DNA of 64,000 bases from Ligula intestinalis (Eukaryota; Platyhelminthes; Cestoda; Diphyllobothriidea; Diphyllobothriidae): positions 17,613,556 through 17,677,555 of the forward strand of contig JAYGXS010000001.1 of the NCBI GenBank assembly GCA_036362985.1. Reading direction: 5' to 3'. This document shows, piece after piece, positions 1 to 10,200 of this stretch. The position numbers and the translations under genes were made by a program. Every line of letters starts with the position of its first letter. Within the stretch, counting starts at the first letter, position 1. The notes under the pieces are model-generated. The model was not told where the DNA came from and did no database searches. It worked only from the letters and a program-made list of their open reading frames with translations.

Positions 1-46
<46 letters not shown>
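1..46. repeat. (GTA)n microsatellite
   Basis: An uninterrupted GTA trinucleotide repeat at the left edge of the window. It lies inside the COG2 intron that follows exon 77-328 and has no visible coding role. Confidence 0.95.
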
Positions 47-47
<1 letters not shown>

Positions 48-76
48 CGAGCAGGAGCAGAAGATTAAGGACGTAC

Positions 77-328
77 TTGATTGAGTTTAGCCTGAAGGGA
101 ATGTTTCCGGTAGAGTAAGGCCGCATCAGACAACTTGTCGATGGAGAGGTACGTTGAGAGGACCTGGCGCAGAGCAGCACTGGCATCCTTAACACCGGCA
201 GTCTGCTGTTCTGTCTTGAAACCCTTGCCAGACTGACGTGCATCAGCCAGCTCATGGCAGAGGTCCAGCCCGGAGCAAAGTCGATCCTCCAGTTGTTCGT
301 GCAAACTTGCTGTTATAACTTGGATAAC
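77..328 (-). CDS. COG2: COG2 exon E (last exon inside the window)
   Basis: 252 nt, 84 codons, phase 0. The acceptor is TGTTTGCAG|GTT and the donor CAA|GTACGT. The peptide begins VIQVITASLHEQLEDRL and ends YRKHSLQAKLNQ, passing through LSTYLSIDKLSDAALLY. The insert around ELADARQSGKGFKTEQQ is longer than in human COG2. The gene continues beyond the left edge. Confidence 0.9.
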
Positions 329-1256
329 CTGCAAACAAGAAGGCAGGCAGTAATAAAAGTGATAAAACAATGGAAACTCGAAAATAGGAAGCGCTCTTGC
401 GCCAAGGAAGATCGCCGCTTATGCCATTTCAACCTTTAAGTCTGGGGCGACGATATAACATGTGAGCCCTTAGTTTTCTTGCCATAACATGACGGCGGTG
501 GATCAGCAATTTGATGCCAGCCAGGCCTACAATATCTCGTGATTTTATATAAAAATTCGACCATCCATTTAGATCAAGCCCATAATTTGCTAAAGAGCAG
601 GGAGAATGACTGTAGTCAGAGACGAGATTTACGTGACATAGATGCTCGGCTGTCTACCTCACTCTATATCCTCAACCTGCTTGAGCCGGTGACAAGACAG
701 AGTCAAGATTACCTAGTGGGGATTAGGTGTAGGCCACTTTCTCCAATGCAGACCAGAACACCACCGAACTTTGTCTGAACTGAAAGTATACTTTTACGGC
801 GGTACTACCACACTCACCTTCAGCACGTGTCAAGACAGACTCAAGGAAACCAAGGCTAGTACTGCTATTTCTGATACTACTACAGTAGTCGCCGGTTATT
901 AAGCCCAAGGTTAATAGGTCCAGCCGCGTATTAAGCCCAAATCAGTTTGGGACGGAATTTTACATAGCAAAATCCGCCGGCTAATAAGCCCAGTCGCCGG
1001 CTAAAAAGCCCAGTTTGCCAACAGGATACAGTGAGATTCTCATCTCTCTGTGTGCGCAACTGGTTACATAATTCTGGCCAGTCTTACGCAAAACAAGATG
1101 CCGGATGTGATTTGTTTTCATTTTTCAAGTTAAATTTTGCGACACGCTGTTCAGACGGCAGCAGACATGAGGGGTCAGGAGGACAAATTCCCAGCACGAG
1201 AAAGCCGCACGCGCAAAAGACTAACGCACCCGAACCGCAGCGCTGAGGACACACAG

Positions 1257-1287
<31 letters not shown>

Positions 1288-4200
1288 AAGGGAACAACGC
1301 GTTTAGGCTCACGCTAGACGATGCCGACAGGCGTGACTCCAAAGCATACCAAGGTCGTCTGGCTAGCCTCACAGGCTTTGCACCATGGCCAAACGAAAGC
1401 CATCATCACGTGTCGACTTGTTGATCGTCCAGAAAGTGGCAAAACTCGACGCCTACCCTGCATTGACTCCTGAGTTCAAGAAGAGCCAACGAACTGCTGC
1501 TGAGAAGCTTCGAATTTCACGCGGAGGTCTACAAAACTTTCTGGACAAGGAAGCTGTGATTCGCGAGGAATCCAAAGGGAATGGCAAATAGCATTCTTTT
1601 CTCGTACATAACCAAGCTCTACACATAATACAGTACGTATTTAATGTAAAGTGCCTATCCTGCGTTTTCTAATCAAGAACTAGGGCTCTCCGTTTAGTGC
1701 ACCCACCGCTTATTAAGCCCAATTTGGTCTGGACCCGAGGTGGGCTTAATAACCAGCGACTACTGTACTACTACTAAATAGCGGTGTAGTTGAGTGATGT
1801 TATAGACTGCCACAGGAAACATCCATAGAGGGAAAACAAATGCGCATAACCCTTCCCCTCCCTCACTAATAAATGTATTAAGGCAAACCAATCGAGAGAC
1901 TTGCGACTGCGTATGTGTTTTAAGCAAAGCAGGGCAACGGGAAGATTGCTTCTGTCTGTTCGCCTCGCTGGAATTTACTCGGCGCACTCAAGGACGAAGG
2001 TGAAAGACAGATGCCGATTGAGCAGGTTCTCAGCTGTGATGACTAAGAAATCCGCAGGCTCGTGGTAGCGTTTTGCCTTAAGGGGTGTGGCTCTGCAGCG
2101 ATTCGCCTACACTGCCAAAAAAATTGACGAGTTATAGCAGGTGTCGGAGACTACACCGGCGGTAGCCTGGTACAACAATGCACTTTCAAACGGCTGTTTC
2201 AGAGGGGCGTTCCCACTCGGATGAGGGAACTACAGAAAACGAACGCCCCAATTAAACCGAAAAACTGGTATGAACAAAGGTTTTTAGCTAAAAATGAAGG
2301 AAAGCTACTCTGAAGAAGAAGATGCGATCACTGGAACAAGGACTTTATTTTCCTGACGTTTTGGATTCCGTCGGGAATCCTTAGTCATAGGTAATCGTAA
2401 ACAGGTCTGAGACATGCGCAGATAAGGTTTTTGTGCATCTAGACAAACTGACGGAGACAGAAGGATTTATCTCCACAGTAACAGATAATAGTAAACAAAT
2501 TCAAATCGGGCTGATCTCTGTGCCATTTCCACTGCCGAACCCGAAGGCTCCTAAATAAATGAGAATCCCAAAGCCGATGACTTGATCTGCCTATAGAACT
2601 GTGGACCCCTTATCTGCGCATGTCTCAGACCTGTTTACGATACCCTATGACTAAGGATTCCCGACGGAATCCGAAACGTCAGGAAAATTAAGTCCTTGTT
2701 CCAGTGATCGCATCTTCTTCTTCTTCTTCTTCTTCTTCTTCTTCTTCTTCTTCGGAACTGCTGCCTGGAACTCGTATATTCTTCTCTATTGGAAAGCTAC
2801 TCTGCCACTGAGTCGGTCGAAGCAACATCTTGAAGGGAGCATGATGGGAGAGCGAGTAAACAGGCATTTTGGACAATTTAAATCGGCAAAATTGAAAGTA
2901 CCGGTTTCAAATCCTTGATAAAGGGGTGATCACCGCATTTGCGCGTGAAATACTGCAGTTTGGTGTACTCCTGAGCCACTCGATCAATGCGCTGCTCTTC
3001 TTGTAACCTAAAACAGTACACATCAATAGGATACCTGGATGGGGGAGATGTCATGGCAGAGAACGCAGCAAAACCGCGCAAGGAACTTAAGATCGAATAC
3101 GGCGTACGTGGTGGAGGCCTGATGCTCCCAGGAGGTAGCGGACTGAAAGAATGCACTGGAAGACTCTTCTAGAACAGCGGACGAGTCCCTCGGACCGCCG
3201 GCGTCCGTCGTATCCTTTTCGACTGGGTTCGGGGGCACCTGCGTCAGCCACCGTTGCAGTCTGGTTGTGCAGGCCGCCACCGTCAACAGGCTATGAATAA
3301 TTTCCTAAGACGAGAAAAAGGGAATGCCATAGTTTTGAAAAAAAATAGAAATGTGCAAGGTTTGGTATGCATCAAAACTTCAGAATGGCACTGGAAAATC
3401 CCACCTAGTTGTTAGGAAAAAAGGGCATTGTACACGCGCCGAGAAGTTGCAATAACTATGGGTTGTGTCATGTGCAGCAACGAAGCTATTTTCTTGAGGC
3501 AAAACAGGACGTCAACACTACTCACGCGAGCGAACGGGGTGCAGAAGATCCACATGTCATCAGTGAAGAAGTCCAGAATTTTAGAAAACTATGTTTTTGT
3601 GTAATATCACGCGCATGGGTCGTTAGGAGAACGCAGGGACAGGTTTTTGTGCGTCTAGACAAACTCACGGAGACAGAAGGATTTTTTCCACAGCAACAGA
3701 TAATAGTAAACAAATTCAAATCGGGCTGATCTCTGTGCCATTTCAACTGCCGAACCCGAAGGCTCCTAAATAAATGAGAATCCCAAAGCCGATGACTTGA
3801 TCTGCCTAAAGAACTGTGGACACCCCGATCCCCAGCTTGTTTTTGCTGAGCCTTTTGTTAGCTCCAACTTATTTGGTCGTACCTGACTTCTGACTTGGGG
3901 GAAGCTTCTGAAGTCGAATATCTTTCCTTCGACAGAGCCAAATTATGAATCCATACCCGGATTACTTGCGACCAAATCTGGGGATATGGCGACCAGGTAT
4001 TCAATATGCTAACTTCAATCGGATTAAAAGTACAAAACATTTTTAATCGTCTTCAGTCAAATCTCGCCCTAACTTGACGTCAATTTTAAATGTACCTTGG
4101 TACGACCTTGATAATCTACCGCCGAGAACAAAGTAAATGCACTCTTGCATACTTGTGCGTTTTTTTTCAAACCCTAAGGTCAACTCTACAATCTGTTATG

Positions 4201-7200
4201 AGTGGAGAGATGACACCCTACTCAAAACTAGCAGGTATCTTAACAACCGGTGTAACAATGACAGACCCTATTTTTTTCGTGTTTTGTCCGGGTCCTCGAG
4301 TGCGACAGTTTACTTTCATTCTGACCACCTGATAACCCTGTCATTTAGCGCAAAACCACCTGTGTTACCGGACGTTCCTATTCATTATTCCTGCCGGATG
4401 ACCACCCAGATGAATATTAATCGCCGTCAAGTTTCGATCTGCGCCTAGGCCATTCCACCCTTTTAAGAAATATTATTCGCGGCCCAAAGGAACTATTCTT
4501 ACGCCCCAATCTTACGCGAAATTTCATTCCATGAACCGACTGTGGTAATGCTACCATTCTTATTCCCCGCGAATTCCTGATCAGTCACTTTATTGAGGAA
4601 AAAAGGCTTTCAACCTTGAGCTCCCTATTCAGATCCAAAAATCGCAAAAAAAATTCAACTTTAACAATATCATATAATACAAAGGTACAGTTAACATCAG
4701 CGATATGTGTGAGCCAGTTGCAAACTGCCGCTTCTAACACAATGTTCATTATATGTACCACAGTTTCTCAGCAAATGAGAATCCAGTTCGTGTTTAAAGG
4801 TCTCAAAATTTTTTGAAAGGACCACCTCGTCAGGAAGTCCGTTCCACGCTCCAATTACCCTCCGTGAGAAGGCGTTCCATCGACGTCCATATGGGCCGGC
4901 TTCCTCTGTAGTTTAGAGGATGACCCCACAGATGATCTGTCCGAGGCAATTTGAGAGTCATTATATTCCTTAACTACTAAACAAGGGCTTACATGATGTT
5001 CCATACAGTGTCGTTAAAAGTTGTTGTCTGTTTTCTATTTCCAGGTGTCCAGTGGAGCACAGCTTCCGGGGGTTCTGGATTATAGGAAAGTACTGGACAA
5101 TTTCCTCGGGATTTCATGACTTGCGACTTACACACGCACACTGGATTCTCCGCAACATAAACGAAGCATGCTTTACTCACTCAGACACCACGTAAATGAT
5201 GGGTTGCCCAAAAGTCACAGTAACGAAATCTGACTTAGTGCCTGTTAGGAGGGCCCAATACGCGAGCCATAACTCGGACTGTCCTGATTACAGTAGAAAA
5301 AAGGAATCATACAGGCCACCGATGCATGCAGAGCGGGCAAAGAGAGCGATCACGAAAGGACAACCACAGGCCCGGGGTCTGTCATCCGTGAGGTCATGCC
5401 TGACCAGGGGCAAAGCGCGCGCCAAGCGTCACCTGAGGACACGAAGGCTGTTTGTAGAGGCCACTCGTGGAGGTTCAATAGGGAACAATGACTACTGGTC
5501 CTTAAATAGCGAGGCTGCAAGCAGAAGGACATTCTGTTGCTGGGAGACACGGAACTCTGTTACCCAGACACGCTACCGACGAACCCAGATTCTGCTGCTA
5601 GTGGCACAAGACCTGCTGTTGGTCGAGACGAGCTACCGACGGCAGAGGACACGCTGCTGACGGGCCCACAGAAGACAATGCTGATGTACAAGCAGAATTA
5701 GTGTCAGTAAAGTACTATCTGCTATCCTGTTCTGTCTTCTCTTCCTAACACGTAACTGGGGGACAAAACCGGTGTTGACACAGGAACACACAAGGTTATA
5801 ACAATTGGCGAGACAGGTGATCATTGCAGATACAAGGTTATAACAGTGCCGAATACTGAATGAATTCTGTCAGTGTCTACCTTCCACGCCCGGAAGTCTG
5901 AGTGACTTTGTTAAGGCAAGAGGGCAGCGTTTTATGCCCGGTCTCGTTCACCGCACACCAGTTGGAAATGCTGAGTCATTAGAAGAAAGTGTCTGTGTGC
6001 GGGTGATGGTGGTGGTGGCTGAAGTGCTCCGCTTGAAAATAAACTGTGTTCTCGTTCTTGTTTTCTCCCTTCTTTTTTTTTTTTTATTTTTTTCGCTCAC
6101 CCTCGCTTCTTTTCTTCTGCCCTTGCACAACCTGGTCTATAGTGCTCACTTCTGGTTTGTTTTCCTTTTTTAGCACTGCGTCCATCCCACATCAGGCGAC
6201 CGATCAGCTAGGCGGTGGAAAAGAGAGTGAGGCCGACCCTCAGCGCATTTCTTTCCTCCCTAAAAACAAGCTTTTGCGCTTGAAGCTATCTGGATGCGCT
6301 AAAAACCGTGGCTTGGAGGGTTGCCGACTGACGGCGCATAACTAGGACCGCGTAGTCAGTGTAGTGTGTGTCTGGCTGTTTGGAGTGGCCCATTGTGGCC
6401 TCTTTGTAAATGTGGCCTTAATGGCACTCTCACGTACGCGGGAGAAAAGCAAGGTGTTGTTGTGACGCATGTTGGGGCTTTGGTCGCGCCAGCCGCCTGC
6501 GCCCTCCCCATCTCCGGTCTTTTCGACTGTTGTCTTGACAACGGATACAGGCGCGGGAGTGTTGAGAGAGTGGGGCAGATTCTCCGCAAGTCTACTTTCA
6601 CTAAAACACAGCTATAGTCCCTGCATCTACCTTCAGCTTGCTGAAGCTCGTGGTGGACATCGTCGAGAGCGACGATCGAACAGTCAGCCGAAGTGACCTG
6701 CGTTCGGCTGTTGATTAGAATTGAGCAATAGCGTCGTCAGTGGCTGCATAATCAACAGTCAAAAGTGCTTGGTAGTACATGCTATGCTGCCGTGTTTTAA
6801 AACCCCCAGGGGGGCAAGCTTGGGCAATGTAGAATAAAAAGGATTAAAAAGTAAACCGCGATTAAGATTTTAAACAAATCATGCCGTAGAATAGCCGCTT
6901 GCCTTTTTCTCACGCAACAGTTTTCTCTCCTCCAGGCTGTGTTGAAACTCCTTCTTTGTTTTCTGGATGTCAGCGAGCACAGCCTAAATTAAAGCCAAAT
7001 ATGAAGTGACGGTATAGGCAACGTGCAAACTTGACTGCTGATTTTAGCAAACCAGAAAGAAATACGAATGGGATGGAGGGCGGGAGGCATTCGCTACTTC
7101 CTGACATAGCAACCGAAATTCTGATATCTGTTTTCGATTCAAACCAACTACTTACGTAGAGTTGTACTATTAATGATTGTACAACCCACTCTCAAGATAT

Positions 7201-10200
7201 TTCTGTCAAGTCAAGGTAGCAAAAGACACGCTCCAAAAATGACCACTTAAGCAGCATACATTTTGCTTTCATTGATCTTGAATGCCTTTAAAAATGCAAA
7301 TATACCTTTTAAAAATCGTGCAAACCAATATGCTCACGGTTGCACACGTTTGTTCGAAAATTGCGTCTCTTAAAGTGCATATGTTAAGAAAGGCCTCTTT
7401 CAGTTTTGAAAGGCCTTGTTGAAACTCTCAAATAACGCTAAACACGACCGTCCCTTCGCGCTTGTCTTCAGGGTCTCCAAGCTACCTGATGCACACATTC
7501 AGTCTAGAGAAAATCACACAGATTCAGAAGACGTCACATAGGGCTCATCAAATTTCGCAATGTACCATGTGGACCATGTTATAGACTTGACAAACAACGT
7601 CAATGAATGGATAGATATGATGCTTTAAAATGGATATTTCACCGTCTTAACGAAGGTCGTAAATTTCGAAAGTTGTCATTGCAAATGTCAGAAGATAAAT
7701 TGGCGAATATACGTTCGTTTTCGATAAATTCTAGTTGGGCCTGTGCAGTTATATTGCAGTTAACTAAATTAACTATGCGGGTTGGTATGAAAAATTGTGC
7801 GGTCGTCAGAAGGGGAGGGGTGATCTGGGTCAAAAATCTGATTAGCGTTAGGGAAGTATGATAGCCGAAAAAGGTGATGAGCCGCCGACTGTTGGATTAG
7901 CGAATTTGACCCCCTTTCCCCCTCTACCTCCCCTGACAACCGCACTATTTTTTCTACCAACCCGCATAGTTTATTTAGTTAACTACGATATAAATGTACA
8001 GGCCTGAAGAGAATTTATCGAAAACAAACGTATGTTCACCAATCTATCTTCTAAAATTTTCAATGGGATTTTTCGAAAACTTTAAACGTGCTTTGGGGCT
8101 CGGTCCGGCCTCGAGAGCGGACTGGTGGTTATGCGCGTTCGCCTGTAGCCTGATTGGACGCGTTGGGATAACTGTGGCCAGTGGGCCGCGTGCATCTGTG
8201 TCCTGTCCAGAGGTTAAGGTTATCGCGCGTGGACAGTCATCGCGTGTAAGCGGTCAGAGCGAACAAACAAAGACATTTGGCTAGGCTCGACGCCTAAGGA
8301 AAGCCCCCAAATGTTGCTAGCATTTGGTCAGGCTAAACTCCTGACACTCAGACCAATGCAGGGATGCCAGGGAGGCCTTCTAAGTGATCTAAAATGTGCG
8401 CTCGAGCCATTCAAAATTCCTTGGACAGCGCCTGTTGGCTACGGCAGAAGTGGCCACCATCAGTCTATATTGCCAGTCCTGTGCGCCCAAAAAAACTTCG
8501 GAGCGATGCTGCATTAACCATGACCGAAAGTCGCTCATCCAACAGCCGGCGGCTTATCAGCTCTCTCGGCTGCCAGTTTCCCCTAACGCAGATCAGCTGT
8601 TTGACCCCTACCCCCTCCCCCACCTACCCTTACAACCATATTATTTTTTTCTACCAACCCGCATAGTTTATTGAGTTAACTACGATAAAAATTTACACGC
8701 CTGAAGCGAATTTATCGAAAACAAACGTATGTTATGTATTACCGACAAAGACCAGGGACTCCCAGGAAGACCTTTTCTGGTTTACTTGCCGTCGTCAGCT
8801 GGGGATACCCAACTCCAGTGTAGCAGCGGAAATTATCACCACACTCGAGTTTCGAACTTGCGTCTCACCGGTCAGAGGCAAATGCCCTAACCGTTGAGCC
8901 ACGAGTCCGCTGTCTCGTTGGTTTGCGATCGGGAGTATATATGGTAATGGGTAATGGTACACCGATCTCGTTCAGGACGTACCCATCCCGGTTGATGCCT
9001 TTTGCAACAATTACCCACTACCAAATGTATGTTCGCCAGTTTATCTTCTGAAGGTCACAGTAACTAAATAAATAAATTAAAACTGCAATATACCTTTTTT
9101 CAAAGATATAATTTGAAGAAGCTGTATTGTTTTACAGACAATATTTTCGTGCATTTGTCTGTAAAATATCTTGGAATTCTTAAAAGACTCGAAAAGAAAA
9201 AGGAAGCATTCATGTTACTTGGGAAGTATTTTTCTCCTATTTTGTTTTTGCAGGCAGACGGAAAGAGGTTTGTTCCAGAGCCGGCATCCTCACTTGACTG
9301 AAGCATATTGGGATTATAGTGCAGCATAATGAGTACTACAAGCCCATCTACGCATTTTATTCCAATCGAAAACCCGTTCGGAATGTGGGTTGCAATTGCT
9401 TGAGACGGAGCCTATTGTACACATCTAACTTATAAGGGATTTGGCAGGTTTCAATAATCCGATTGACCCAAACTTGAAAAATTCGCGACCTCGGTTGGAG
9501 TCGATCCCACACAGCAGGGAAGGCTTTTGCGCAATCAACGCTCTACCATTGGGCTACCGGTTTTTTCCTCCAAAACCGGATCTGTAGACATCAAAACCGG
9601 ATTATTACTTATTTTATATTAAAATTATTTCCTCTATTTATTGAACCTTGATAGTAAAAAATAAAACTTTTTTATAAATATTTCGAATACAGTTAACGTC
9701 ACTGGCTGCGGAGCAATGTTTGGTAGCGTAGATGGAAATGTATTCCAATTTTTTTGGCAGCCCTTCCAGATATTCTTGACGACGACGGGGAATTCATTAT
9801 TGTTATGGACAACGTTCGCTTCCACCATTCCATTCAAGAATCCTAAGACACATTTCCATACGACATACACTTCTTACCAAGGTATTCTCCTTTCCTGAAC
9901 CCCTACGAGGAGGTCTTCTCGCAAATTAAATCTAATATGAGAAGTAATATTCCAATTAAAGGAAGAGAAAATCTACTTGAAAGAATGAAGAATGCTTCTC
10001 AACTTGTCAGTGAAAATAACTTGAAAAGCTATTTTCAATATTCGGAGACATTCTTTGGACAATTTTTCTCACTATCTAATGCCCATCGAGACTAATTTGA
10101 TTAAATATTATACTCTATGTATTCGAAATATTTATAAAATATTTATTCTTGACTAACAAGGTTAAATAAATAGAGGAAATAGTTCTCATATACAAGTAAT

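Larger units (their letters stand above)
883..1765 (+). mobile_element. Tigger/pogo-type DNA transposon, internally deleted (883 bp)
   Basis: Inverted termini begin CAGTAGTCGCCGGTTATTAA on the left, and the right end is its complement with a few changes. The element is flanked by TA on both sides, the target duplication of the Tc1-mariner-pogo superfamily. Inside is only the start of a transposase (1385-1591). A shorter, oppositely oriented relative lies at 10785-11312. It sits in a COG2 intron. Confidence 0.85.
2299..2804. mobile_element. Snapback TTC-tailed retroposon with 14-bp target duplication
   Basis: The 14-mer GGAAAGCTACTCTG occurs exactly at 2299-2312 and 2791-2804 and brackets a 478-bp insertion. 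The insertion has two inverted arms of about 110 bp (2313-2424 and 2607-2730), each carrying the same 3' module: a hairpin, then CGTCAGGAAAAT, then CTTGTTCCAGTGATCGCATC, then TTC repeats (as GAA on the left). Between them is a 182-bp core. Inverted arms plus a long target duplication suggest target-primed insertion with 5' inversion (twin priming), or a dimeric foldback. Confidence 0.7.

Noticed and set aside
5127..5170. Candidate small COG2 exon (HASFMLRRIQ on the minus strand)
   Set aside because: Phase did not fit. The exon at 3304-3108 fits similarity, splice sites and phase.
9474..9556. Functional tRNA gene on the minus strand
   Set aside because: A- and B-box-like sequences are present but the cloverleaf is poor, a body follows, and related copies occur nearby, so it is a SINE head.
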